Positions 26,278 to 34,650 of a stretch of DNA of 64,000 nt are shown one piece after another; positions within the stretch are counted from its first letter, which is position 1; the number at the start of each line of letters is the position of its first letter. The DNA comes from an uncultured bacterium (lineage in GTDB: Bacteria; Bacillota; Negativicutes; Acidaminococcales; Acidaminococcaceae): NCBI GenBank assembly GCA_905215645.1, contig CAJMQS010000005.1, forward strand, positions 45,363 to 109,362, given 5' to 3'. The notes beneath the pieces are model-generated. The model was not told where the DNA came from and did not search any database. It was given only the letters and a program-made list of their open reading frames with translations. The translations under genes were made by a program, and so were the position numbers.

Positions 26278-27249
26278 ATGAATACAGATTACATCCGTTA
26301 TGTGAAGATGATCGCTCAGGAAGGAAATGTCAGCCGGGCTGCTGTTGCTCTGTTCATCTCTCAGCCCGCTTTATTGAAGGCACTCAACAAGCTAGAAGCC
26401 AGATTGAAAATCAAACTGTTCAATAGAGAGAAACGGCACATGGTCCTTACTGAAGCAGGGAAAGTATTCCTGGCAGACGGAGAGAAAATCCTGGCTTTGG
26501 TAGAGGACCTTCAAAAAGATATGGAAGCCATGTCGGAAGAAAAGAAAGAGACCGTTACCCTGGGAATCCCCGGGGAAAGAGGGGCCAATGTATTGTCGCT
26601 CCTGCTCCCTCTGTTCCACAGCGCTTGTCCGGATCATCGGCTGAAAACGGTGGAAGGCTACAGTGAGATGCTGGAAAATTATTTGCTGGATGGTACCATC
26701 GACTTGGCTCTCTATACCCTTCCGGTGAACACGGAGTCCCTGGCCTGGGAGAAACTGGCGGATGATTACGTGGTGATCGGAGCATCCAAGCACTCTTCGT
26801 TTGCACGGAAATTCGACCTGTCCCAAAACTCCCTGTATTCCCCCTATTATATTTCACCGCAGATGCTGAAAGGGGCAGAATTCAATCTGGTGAAAAAAGG
26901 GCGCGGTACCAGGAGAATCGCAGAACAGATCTTCGCGGCCGCCAGGATCCACCCAGCCGTGTATCAGGAATACGACCGCCACCAGACCCTGGTCCGGATT
27001 TCTTCTATAACCGATCAGCTCTGCGTTACCCCTTGTCATACGCCTTTGCAGCTGGGGATAGCGGACGACATGTGTTTTTTCACAACAGAAAGAGAACTGG
27101 TCAACCGCCAGGTCATCATCGCCTGGCTGAAAGATCGGAAACTATCTAAAGAAGAGAAGAAGCTGATCGGATTGGCCAAAGCGGTGGCACAGAAGGTGGG
27201 ACAGGACGATCCCTGCAGTTTTCACGTGGTGGATGCGATCCTGCGGTGA
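26278..27249 (+). CDS. LysR family regulator of the peptide/amide locus
   Basis: The 323-residue protein has the N-terminal winged helix (about 5-62: IAQEGNVSRAAVALFISQPALLKALNKLEARL) and a periplasmic-binding-like effector domain. The start at 26278 follows AGGGGAGGG; the longer frame to 26170 runs through the promoter. It is divergent from the C45-YfcC-YfcC-M20 operon, the usual arrangement for a LysR activator and its target. Effector Cys residues and ligands cannot be inferred. Confidence 0.9.
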   Translation: MNTDYIRYVKMIAQEGNVSRAAVALFISQPALLKALNKLEARLKIKLFNREKRHMVLTEAGKVFLADGEKILALVEDLQKDMEAMSEEKKETVTLGIPGERGANVLSLLLPLFHSACPDHRLKTVEGYSEMLENYLLDGTIDLALYTLPVNTESLAWEKLADDYVVIGASKHSSFARKFDLSQNSLYSPYYISPQMLKGAEFNLVKKGRGTRRIAEQIFAAARIHPAVYQEYDRHQTLVRISSITDQLCVTPCHTPLQLGIADDMCFFTTERELVNRQVIIAWLKDRKLSKEEKKLIGLAKAVAQKVGQDDPCSFHVVDAILR

Positions 27250-27286
27250 AAAAAGTATAAAAGCAGGAGAATGGGCTTTTTTGAAA

Positions 27287-27302
27287 AGGAATAAATATTC
27301 CT
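27287..27302 (+). promoter_or_regulatory. Candidate RpiR operator (autoregulatory)
   Basis: AGGAATA-AA-TATTCCT is a perfect 7-bp dyad ~70 bp upstream of the RpiR gene. Half-site AGGAATAAA recurs in the 20-bp inverted repeat at 28368-28412, upstream of the neighbouring operon. Confidence 0.5.
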
Positions 27303-27374
27303 AAAAATAAAATATATATTGCTTTTTGCGTATAAAATCGATACAATAAGAAAAAACAAGATGGGATGATACCA

Positions 27375-28256
27375 ATGGAAAATATCATTGAGAAATTAAT
27401 CGCCACAAAAGATTTTTTGCCCAGGAAACAGCAGATCCTGTGTCAATATATCATTGAAAACCAAGCGCGGATCAGCGTGATGACGGTAGCGGGCCTGGCA
27501 GAAAATGCACATGTGGGGACTACCACAGTCCTCCGGCTGGCAGAAAGATTCGGTTTTTCCAACTTCAATGCTTTTAAACAGGCCATCCTGGATACCGTGA
27601 TTTCCGGCAGCACGTCTTCTTATCAGGAAATGAAGAATGCATTCCTGAAGAATGAAGAGGAGGATGACAATTTACTCAATGAAATTGCACAAAAAACGAC
27701 TACGGGATACCGGAATTTTTTGATTCCGGCAAATTTCAATGCTTTGCAGGATGCAATAGTGCGCTTGACGACTGCAAAGAATATCTACATTACCGGTGCC
27801 AGGAGCTCTGGGTCTCTGGCTTTATATTTTTATGATGCGCTGCGTATTTTCATGCCCAATGTCCATTTGCTTTCTTTCCGTCGAGATTATATGTATGATC
27901 GTCTGTTCGAAATGATTCCTGAGGATGTTTTGTTTGTCATATCAGCTTGGCCCTGCACGATTGATACTATTTCGGCTGCACGCATTGCTCATAAACGGGG
28001 CGTGCCTATTATTCTTTTGACCAACACGAAAATCAATCCAATTGCGGCAATTGCTTCTGTGGTCATTGATACCAATTCAATCAACAATGTTTGTACGCCA
28101 GTCCTTTATATGAGCGCCATAGTAAGCTTGATCCAGGAACTTGGCAGGAAAAATATCCCGAGATCTTCTGATGCTGTTGAAAAACTGGAAAAGAATCTGA
28201 AAGAGAACAACCTGATTGTTTGGGAAGGGGATTTGGAAAAGGAGAATAACCAGTAA
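27375..28256 (+). CDS. MurR/RpiR family transcriptional regulator
   Basis: The ~293-residue protein has an N-terminal HTH (about 1-75; VAGLAENAHVGTTTVLRLAERFGFSNFNAFK is the RpiR recognition helix region) and a C-terminal SIS sugar-phosphate-binding domain (about 110-240; ITGARSSGSLALYF, ISAWPCTIDT). RpiR proteins respond to phosphosugars or related metabolites. The start is either 27366 or 27375; only the latter has a GGGA at normal distance. It precedes, and probably controls, the five-gene cluster at 28494-34323 through shared AGGAATA dyads. Confidence 0.88.
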   Translation: MENIIEKLIATKDFLPRKQQILCQYIIENQARISVMTVAGLAENAHVGTTTVLRLAERFGFSNFNAFKQAILDTVISGSTSSYQEMKNAFLKNEEEDDNLLNEIAQKTTTGYRNFLIPANFNALQDAIVRLTTAKNIYITGARSSGSLALYFYDALRIFMPNVHLLSFRRDYMYDRLFEMIPEDVLFVISAWPCTIDTISAARIAHKRGVPIILLTNTKINPIAAIASVVIDTNSINNVCTPVLYMSAIVSLIQELGRKNIPRSSDAVEKLEKNLKENNLIVWEGDLEKENNQ

Positions 28257-28278
28257 AGAGAATAGAAAATTCCATTTT

Positions 28279-28321
28279 AAGATGCCACTGCCTTGTGAAG
28301 GGGATGGCATCTTTTTTTTTC
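28279..28321 (+). terminator. Terminator of the RpiR gene
   Basis: AAGATGCCA (28279-28287) pairs with TGGCATCTT (28305-28313), followed by a long T-run. Confidence 0.9.
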
Positions 28322-28367
28322 AGAAGGAAGATTCAAAGTGTAAAAAAGAATACAAAAATATAAATAA

Positions 28368-28428
28368 AGGAATAAAGCAACTTTTTTAAAATAAAAAAGT
28401 TGCTTTATTCCTAATAACGATATATAAT
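28368..28428 (+). promoter_or_regulatory. 20-bp perfect inverted repeat overlapping the operon promoter
   Basis: Arms 28368-28387 and 28393-28412 are perfect complements over a 5-nt loop. The right arm contains TTGCTT (28400-28405), which with TATAAT (28423-28428) makes a promoter with 17-bp spacing. A bound regulator would block the -35. Half-sites AGGAATAAA/TTTATTCCT match the dyad upstream of the RpiR gene. A further AGGA-N8-TCCT lies at about 28439-28454. Confidence 0.6.
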
Positions 28429-28493
28429 ACAGTCAAAAGGAACAATTAATCCTAATTAAAGAACATAATATAACGTCAAGGAGGAAAAAAGGA

Positions 28494-29471
28494 ATGAAAA
28501 ATCGCGAAGTAGTATTTTACAGTGAAGGCGCTCGGATGGTAGGGAATATTTATCTTCCAGATGACTATAAAGAGGGAGAAAAAAGACCTGCTGTATTGTG
28601 CAATTCTGGATGGACTGGGGTAAACAAATGCTACCCTGCTTTGTATGCCCGTGCTTTGACCAAGTATGGATTTGTCTGCATGGGATTTGATTACAGAGGG
28701 TTCAAACCCAGCGAATCAGTGCGTCCCGATTTGCCGAAATATACTACTCTGGAAACGGAAGTAGAAGACATAGCAAACGCATTTACCTTTATGCAGATCC
28801 AACCGGAAGTCGATCCGGAACGCTGCGGTTTATTGGGCTGGGGCGTCGGCGGTGCAGTCTGCATTACTGTGGCTGCTCGGGATAAAGAAGTCAAAGCGGT
28901 GGCTACCCTAAATTCTTTCGTCAACGGTGAACGTTGGATGAGAATGGGAATGGGGAATGATGCTTTTGGCAAATCTGTCAAGAGATTGAGAGAAGACCGC
29001 ATCCAACGGATTACGACCAACGATCCTGTCCTGCGGCATCCGTACACCGATTACCCCAACATTACGGAAAGCGGAGATTTTTATACCGACCATGTTTTGA
29101 AAGAAATCGACGGCGGAATCGAGTCTTCTGTCAATGCCGATAATGGAGAAGAATTCCCGACACCTATGTCCACTGCCATTGGGGAAAGCTTTATCCGGTT
29201 CAATATAGAAGACCTGCTGCCCCGTATTTCTCCCAGAGCAGTCTTTGTGGGCCATGGCTATTATAATGAACTCCACCATCGTATCGAGGCGGAAGAAGCT
29301 TATAGACTGGCCAAGGAACCGAAACAGCTTTACTATGTGGATGGCAAACACAATGAATGGATGTTTGATGATGATCCGAAATTCCAGGGATTGGCCAAAG
29401 CATTGGCGGATTTCTTTAAAACGTATTTGAAACCGTTCCAGTTCGGCCTGCAGGAAGAACCTGCCAAATAA
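28494..29471 (+). CDS. Alpha/beta-hydrolase fold protein lacking the nucleophile
   Basis: The 325-residue protein is similar to dienelactone hydrolase/X-Pro peptidase-type alpha/beta hydrolases: FYSEGARMVGNIYLP start, GFDYRGFKPSES oxyanion region, a nucleophile elbow at residues 115-120 and a late DGKHNEWMFDDD with the catalytic His. The elbow reads GWGVGG instead of GxSxGG, so the nucleophile position (117) is Gly. It may be a non-hydrolytic or pseudoenzyme member, or use another residue. AAGGAGG precedes the start. First gene of the RpiR-linked cluster. Confidence 0.8.
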   Translation: MKNREVVFYSEGARMVGNIYLPDDYKEGEKRPAVLCNSGWTGVNKCYPALYARALTKYGFVCMGFDYRGFKPSESVRPDLPKYTTLETEVEDIANAFTFMQIQPEVDPERCGLLGWGVGGAVCITVAARDKEVKAVATLNSFVNGERWMRMGMGNDAFGKSVKRLREDRIQRITTNDPVLRHPYTDYPNITESGDFYTDHVLKEIDGGIESSVNADNGEEFPTPMSTAIGESFIRFNIEDLLPRISPRAVFVGHGYYNELHHRIEAEEAYRLAKEPKQLYYVDGKHNEWMFDDDPKFQGLAKALADFFKTYLKPFQFGLQEEPAK

Positions 29472-29507
29472 AGCAAAAGAATAAGTTCAGGAATCTTTTA
29501 CCAACAG

Positions 29508-29553
29508 CATGCTCTTGCTCTTGCCAACAGGGTGGAGCAGGAGCATGTTTTTT
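29508..29553 (+). terminator. Intra-cluster terminator or attenuator
   Basis: CATGCTCTTGCTC (29508-29520) pairs with 29535-29547 (one G-T pair) and is followed by TTTTTT. It lies between the alpha/beta protein and the DUF6282 gene and would reduce downstream expression. Confidence 0.85.
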
Positions 29554-29599
29554 AGGGTGTTTGCTCCATTGTTTTTTACTTAAAAGGAGGGAAAGGCCG

Positions 29600-30469
29600 A
29601 TGGAACAAGATGACCAAATCCAAGCAGAAAAACTTTTGATAGGATCTTATGATCTGCATATCCATTCGGCCCCTTCGCCTTTTCACAGATTATGTGATGA
29701 TTATCAACTTTTGAAAGAAGCTGGTCGGGCAGGGATGGCCGGGATTATGCTGAAGTCTCATTATGAATCTACCGCAGCCAGAGCCAGCTTGGTCAACAAG
29801 TACTGTTCTTCCTCGGCACGGGCATTTGGCGGAATCGTGCTGAACTGGCCCGTTGGGGGACTCAATCCCTTTGCAGTTGAAAATGCTTTGATCAGGGGGG
29901 CCAGGATCGTTTGGATGCCTACAAGAGATGCTGCCAATTCTTTGAAATCGGGGGATATGCCTGGGGATTTCTTCCACAGACAAGGAATTACAGTCCTTGA
30001 CGATAAAGGTCATTTAAAACCGGATATATATAAAATATTTGCAATAGTCAAGAAATATGATGCCGCCTTGGCCACTGGCCATCTGAGCCCGGAAGAGAGC
30101 CGGATAATATGTTTGGAAGGAGTACGGAATGGAGTCCGTATGATCCTGACACATCCTGAATATTACAGGACCCAGATGGGTAAGGATGAACAGGCCGAAT
30201 TGGCAAAAAAAGGCGTATATATTGAACATTGCTGGTATAACTTTGCGGAAAAAGACTGTACCCAGGAAGCAATGATCCAAAACATCAGAGCTGCAGGAGT
30301 CGAGCATTGTTATTTATCCACGGATCGAGGGCAGGAAAATAGAGAACATCCAGTGGAAGCCATGAAGCGATTCATTGGATTGATGCTGGAAAACGGATTT
30401 TCGGAACGGGAAATCAATTGTATGGTCCACCAAGTCCCTCGCAGAGTGTTGGGAATTGAAAATGAATAG
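29600..30469 (+). CDS. DUF6282 family metal-dependent hydrolase
   Basis: The 289-residue protein resembles PHP/amidohydrolase-type DUF6282 proteins: SYDLHIHSAPSPFHR with two His ligands, LKSHYEST, ATGHLSPEES, LTHPEYY and LSTDRGQ with the late Asp. These give the ligand set of a TIM-barrel amidohydrolase. The start at 29600 has AAAGGAGG 9 bp upstream; the frame back to 29561 has no ribosome site. In the cluster it lies between the alpha/beta protein and a GltS-like carrier. It probably hydrolyses an amide, lactone or imide bond; substrate unknown. Confidence 0.78.
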   Translation: MEQDDQIQAEKLLIGSYDLHIHSAPSPFHRLCDDYQLLKEAGRAGMAGIMLKSHYESTAARASLVNKYCSSSARAFGGIVLNWPVGGLNPFAVENALIRGARIVWMPTRDAANSLKSGDMPGDFFHRQGITVLDDKGHLKPDIYKIFAIVKKYDAALATGHLSPEESRIICLEGVRNGVRMILTHPEYYRTQMGKDEQAELAKKGVYIEHCWYNFAEKDCTQEAMIQNIRAAGVEHCYLSTDRGQENREHPVEAMKRFIGLMLENGFSEREINCMVHQVPRRVLGIENE

Positions 30470-30515
30470 GTGAAAGAACTTTAAATATCGTATTGCTTCC
30501 ATGGAGGTATGTAAA

Positions 30516-31901
30516 ATGACTTATACCAATATGTCCATGCTGTATGATTTTGCTTTTATGTCTTTGCTTCTTGTCATTGCGCAATTTATGCGTTCGAATA
30601 TCAAATTGCTGCAAAAATTTTATATTCCGGCAGCCGTAGTTGCAGGGGTATTGGGGCTGCTCCTGGGGCCGCAGTTCCTTGGTATAATTCCCTGGAGCGG
30701 AAAAATCGGATCCTATGCCTATATGCTGGTTTGTGTACTTTTTGGCGGCCTTTTCCTTGGTAAAAAAGAAAAAACCAGCGTTAAGAAGATTTTAACCAAT
30801 GTGGACGATTCATTCTGTGTTAATATGGGAGCGGAATTTTTCTGTTTTGGAATTTCCTTGTTTATTGGGGGGCTCCTTGTAAAATTCTTATTTCCAGACG
30901 TATTTGAAGAAATCAGCATTTTGATGCCGTCCGGCTTTTGTGGGGGTCATGGGTACGCATCGACCATTGGCACAGTATTGAATAATCTCCTTCATCGGGA
31001 AGATGGGGTCATCATCGGGCAGACTTTTGCCACGATTGGTATCCTGACAGGATTATTTGGCGGCATCGCCTGCATCAATTATGCTACACGGCATGGTGCA
31101 ACCAGACTGGTTGCCGAAGCTGGTTCACTCCCAGAAGAGTGCAGGACGGGGATTGTCCCGGCTGGGAAACGGAATTCCATGGGGGAGGAAACCATCAATC
31201 CCATGTCCATGGACCCGTTGGCCTGGCACCTTGCTTTGACTTTATTGGCCACGTTATGTGGATATAAATTTTATGACTGGTATAAGGCATTCCTGCCGAA
31301 TATCGAATTGCCGGTCATGTGTTTGACCATGTTGTTTGGCGTATTGATCCAGACTTTCTTGAACCATACTAAATTTAAAAACAGCGTGGATGAACACGTG
31401 GAAGGTCGAATCGGTTCCTTGGTAACTGATTACTTGGTAGGATTCGGTGTCGCATCGATTTCCATCACAGTCGTCATTGAATTCGCTATGCCGATTCTTC
31501 TCCTTTGTTTATTGGGATTGGCCATTTCTTTGTCACTCGTCTTTATCATTGGCCGGAAATTGTTCCATAATTTCTGGTTCGAAAGATCCATCTTTGTCTT
31601 CGGGTGGACCACTGGTGTCGTCGCCATCGGCGTGACTCTGCTGCGAATCGTTGACCCGGATGCCAAAAGCGGAACATTGAGTGATTATGGGTATGCGTAC
31701 ACGCTGCAGTCCGTCATTGAAGTTTTCATCATTGCCATTACACCTATTGCTGCAGTAGCATGGGGATGTATTCCGGTTGGGATTGTGATGACCATTGTAT
31801 CCTTAGTGTTGTTCGGAATCTGTGGGAAAACATACGGCGTCCATAACGAGGCAATGGATGAACTCAGAAAAGGAGAAAAGGAAATCATAGAAGGAATCTG
31901 A
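30516..31901 (+). CDS. GltS-like sodium:carboxylate symporter (AT-rich copy)
   Basis: The 461-residue protein has about 12 helices and the glutamate:Na+ symporter (ESS) hallmarks: LQKFYIPAAVVAGVLGLLLGP near the start, SGFCGGHGYAS in the first re-entrant loop and FGWTTGVVAIGVTLLRIVDP in the second half. ATG at 30516 has GGAGG at 7 bp. It is likely to import the amino-acid-like substrate of the cluster. A GC-rich relative is at 41118; the two differ a lot and are not a recent duplication. Confidence 0.88.
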   Translation: MTYTNMSMLYDFAFMSLLLVIAQFMRSNIKLLQKFYIPAAVVAGVLGLLLGPQFLGIIPWSGKIGSYAYMLVCVLFGGLFLGKKEKTSVKKILTNVDDSFCVNMGAEFFCFGISLFIGGLLVKFLFPDVFEEISILMPSGFCGGHGYASTIGTVLNNLLHREDGVIIGQTFATIGILTGLFGGIACINYATRHGATRLVAEAGSLPEECRTGIVPAGKRNSMGEETINPMSMDPLAWHLALTLLATLCGYKFYDWYKAFLPNIELPVMCLTMLFGVLIQTFLNHTKFKNSVDEHVEGRIGSLVTDYLVGFGVASISITVVIEFAMPILLLCLLGLAISLSLVFIIGRKLFHNFWFERSIFVFGWTTGVVAIGVTLLRIVDPDAKSGTLSDYGYAYTLQSVIEVFIIAITPIAAVAWGCIPVGIVMTIVSLVLFGICGKTYGVHNEAMDELRKGEKEIIEGI

Positions 31902-31928
31902 TATTCTTTTGTGGGGAAGAGGGAGAAT

Positions 31929-32750
31929 ATGGAAAAGATAGATCACTATAAAGTGGCTTTGCTTCAAATGGATCTGGAATTCCTGAATGTTGATGCAAAT
32001 TTAGAAAAGGCAGAGCAAAAAATCCGGGAAGCAGCTAACCAACAGGCAAGAATCATCTGTTTACCGGAAGCGTTTAACACAGGATATTATGGCAGTGATA
32101 TCCCCGCTATGGCGGAACTGGCGGAGGAAGAAAATGGGAGAAGTCTTGCCAGGATGTGCCGACTTGCCCAGGAACTAAAAGTGTATTTGATTGCACCCAT
32201 TATCTTGAAAACCAAAGGAGCAGTAACAAATACCGCATTCCTGATCAATGACCAGGGAAAAATCTTGGGAAAATATTCCAAAACCCATCCTGTAGGGGAC
32301 GAGCAGAAATATTTTCAGCGGGGTAAGGAATACCCCGTTTGGGATACTCCTTTTGGCAAAATAGGTATTGTAATCTGTTATGATGTCTGTTTCCCAGAAA
32401 CCATCAGACTATTGGCTCTAAATGGTGCTGAAATTGTTTTTGTCCCTGCTGCTTGGCGTGCCAGTCATTATTTCAAAGAATGGTGGGATATCAATATCAA
32501 ATGTCGGGCTCTAGACAACCTGGTGTACATGCTTGCTGTTAATCGGGCGGGGCAATCTGGGAATGAAATCTTTGCAGGAAAATCTCAAATCTGTAATCCC
32601 ATCGGTGAAGTAGAAGATACCTGTGGAGTACAAACGGAAGGGATTTTATACGGAACAATCGAACCAGGCCGTGTAGCTCGGGAACGGAAATTCAATACTG
32701 TCCTCCAAGACAGACACATTGAAGATTACCTTCTGTTAAGTCAAAAATAA
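31929..32750 (+). CDS. Carbon-nitrogen hydrolase (nitrilase superfamily amidase)
   Basis: The 273-residue enzyme carries the complete Glu-Lys-Cys triad: Glu47 in CLPEAFNTGYY, Lys118 in YSKTHP and Cys150 in ICYDVCFPE. Members hydrolyse amides or N-carbamoyl compounds in the cytoplasm. Start at 31929 has AGAGGGAG upstream. It lies 27 bp after the GltS-like carrier and 22 bp before the BCCT gene, so the three are one unit. Most similar in layout to omega-amidase/carbamoyl amidases; the substrate is unknown. Confidence 0.9.
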   Translation: MEKIDHYKVALLQMDLEFLNVDANLEKAEQKIREAANQQARIICLPEAFNTGYYGSDIPAMAELAEEENGRSLARMCRLAQELKVYLIAPIILKTKGAVTNTAFLINDQGKILGKYSKTHPVGDEQKYFQRGKEYPVWDTPFGKIGIVICYDVCFPETIRLLALNGAEIVFVPAAWRASHYFKEWWDINIKCRALDNLVYMLAVNRAGQSGNEIFAGKSQICNPIGEVEDTCGVQTEGILYGTIEPGRVARERKFNTVLQDRHIEDYLLLSQK

Positions 32751-32772
32751 AATACAGGAAGGAGATATCGAT

Positions 32773-34323
32773 ATGCAAAACACTGCAAAAACTTCCATTT
32801 CAGTCCGCCCGATGACGTTCTTTCCCCCATTTTTATTATTGATGGCATTTGTTGCTTTGAGTGTTTACAGCCAGGATGCCTTTTTAGGGGTCATCAATAA
32901 TATCAACAATTGGATCATTAAGAATCTGGGTTGGATTGCCAGTATTTTGGCTTTTGTCATTGTCATCGTTACTTTAGTAGCTGCGTTCAGTAAATTTGGG
33001 GATATCCGTATTGGGGGTGAAGAAGCAAAACCAGAATTATCGAACTTTGCCTGGTTTACTATTGCCCTTACAACCACAATGGCAGCCGGAGTCTTATTTT
33101 GGGGGCCAGGAGAACCCATCGCCCATTATGCATATCCGCCTACCGAAATCTATGGAATCATGCCCAAGACTCCTGGATCTCTAAAATTTGCCATGGAAAC
33201 GATGTTCCTCCATTGGACCATAGTTCCTTATTGTATGTATGCAGTCCCGGCAGTGGTGTTCGCCTTTATGTATTATAACGCCAAAAAACCGTATTCGATT
33301 GCCTGCGAAGTTGCACCCGCTTTGGGAAACCGTGTATTTACGCCTTTATGGATGCAGGGAATCGATGCCGTTACCCTTTTTGCCATCGGGGCTGGCATGG
33401 CCGGTTCTGTGGCCCAGGCTTTCATGAATATCTCTGGCGGAATTTCTAAACTCACTGGTATTCCTTCAGATCCAAGATTGTGGCTTTTCGTTGGGATCAT
33501 TGTGGGGGTCGTGACCGTTGCTACGGCAGTTTCCGGTATCCAAAAAGCAATGAAGACGATTTCTAATATCAACGTCTATGGTTTTGCCGTATTTTTACTG
33601 TTCTTGCTCTTGTTTTCCAATGCCTCTTTTCTGTTCAATTTATCTACAGAAGCTTTTGGGGGCTTCTTAGGAACTTTCGTGGAAAGAATCCTTGTTACAG
33701 GAGAAGCCGCCAACAGCCGGTGGCCCCAGTGGTGGACCACATTTTACTGGTTTTCCTGGATGGCGTGGGCGCCCACTTCCGGCGCTTTTATGGGACAGAT
33801 TGCTTACGGAAGGAAAATCAAGCACATCCTTGGTATGTATGTAGCCGTCTGTGCATCTATAAGCGGATTATGGATGGTCCTCGTTTCTGGAACTGCACTT
33901 TATGTCCATCATGCAGGATTGGTAGATTTGGTGGCTTCCTATGATAAGGGTGTAGAAAATGTCCCTTATGACATGCTTGAGGCACTGCCCTTTGGGAGTT
34001 TGATCATCCCGCTTTTTGTAATCCTGATTTTCCTGTCGACTGTAACAGCATGTAACTCCAACACCATTGCGATGGCGGGGATCTCAACAAAAGGATTGAC
34101 TCCTGACAGTCAGGAATCACCTATCTGGCTAAAAGTTGCCTGGGGATTTGCGTCTCTAGCAGTGGGATATATCATGATTGCAGCAGTCGGAGTGAAAGGA
34201 GTTAAAATAATAGCCAATTTCGGCGGATTGTTTGCTGCCTTGATCATGATCTGCGTAGTAGCTAGTCTGGCTGTCCTTATTAAAAATTACAAACAGTTTG
34301 ATAAGGTGTCGAGATTGGATTGA
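32773..34323 (+). CDS. BCCT family (betaine/carnitine/choline) transporter
   Basis: The 516-residue protein has 12 helices. GPGEPIAHYAYPP, ALGNRVFTPLW, IGAGMAGSVAQAFMNISGGI and the helix-8 signature WFSWMAWAPTSGAFMGQIAYGR, a Trp-rich box equivalent to [22 protein letters not shown], identify BCCT. These carry quaternary ammonium compounds by Na+ or H+ coupling or substrate exchange. As the last gene of the cluster it may import the compound degraded by the upstream hydrolases, or export a product. GGAAGGAGAT precedes the ATG. Confidence 0.92.
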   Translation: MQNTAKTSISVRPMTFFPPFLLLMAFVALSVYSQDAFLGVINNINNWIIKNLGWIASILAFVIVIVTLVAAFSKFGDIRIGGEEAKPELSNFAWFTIALTTTMAAGVLFWGPGEPIAHYAYPPTEIYGIMPKTPGSLKFAMETMFLHWTIVPYCMYAVPAVVFAFMYYNAKKPYSIACEVAPALGNRVFTPLWMQGIDAVTLFAIGAGMAGSVAQAFMNISGGISKLTGIPSDPRLWLFVGIIVGVVTVATAVSGIQKAMKTISNINVYGFAVFLLFLLLFSNASFLFNLSTEAFGGFLGTFVERILVTGEAANSRWPQWWTTFYWFSWMAWAPTSGAFMGQIAYGRKIKHILGMYVAVCASISGLWMVLVSGTALYVHHAGLVDLVASYDKGVENVPYDMLEALPFGSLIIPLFVILIFLSTVTACNSNTIAMAGISTKGLTPDSQESPIWLKVAWGFASLAVGYIMIAAVGVKGVKIIANFGGLFAALIMICVVASLAVLIKNYKQFDKVSRLD

Positions 34324-34393
34324 TTAGATGCAGCTGGTATCACGTTGAGTTGAAAATATTATGTGCTCATTGTTGCACGGAAAGTCTGTCTCT

Positions 34394-34487
34394 CGAAAGC
34401 CCAGAGGCATAGATGATTGATGACGATGGGCAACCGAAAAAACGCCATTGCGAAAGAACGGGAACGTTCCTTCTGCAATGGCGTTTT
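34394..34487 (+). repeat. Hairpin repeat B, copy 2 (terminator-like)
   Basis: It matches 17897-17992 from CGAAAGCCCAG through AAAAACGCCATTG...CAATGGCGTTTT, including the inner GGAACGTTCC. It probably terminates the BCCT operon. Confidence 0.85.
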
Positions 34488-34500
34488 GTTCCATGATGCC

Positions 34501-34650
34501 TTAAGGCTTATCCTTCTTGATTTTTCGCAGATGCAGGTATACCGTATTTTTTGAGATACCCAGTTGGCACGCTACTTTTTCAACAGCGTTTTTTTTAGCG
34601 GAAGCTGTTGGCGTCCAATTATAATCATTCTTTAATGATCTTTTGCAGGG
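34501..34650 (-). pseudogene. C-terminal HTH remnant of a transcriptional regulator
   Basis: On the minus strand about 40 codons end in ...KKNAVEKVACQLGISKNTVYLHLRKIKKD and a stop at 34501, a Fis-like helix-turn-helix as found at the C-terminus of sigma54-type or PrpR-like activators. The frame closes upstream at about 34650, so nothing of the sensor domain remains. It overlaps the 3' end of the LysR gene at 34632 in another frame. Confidence 0.55.
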
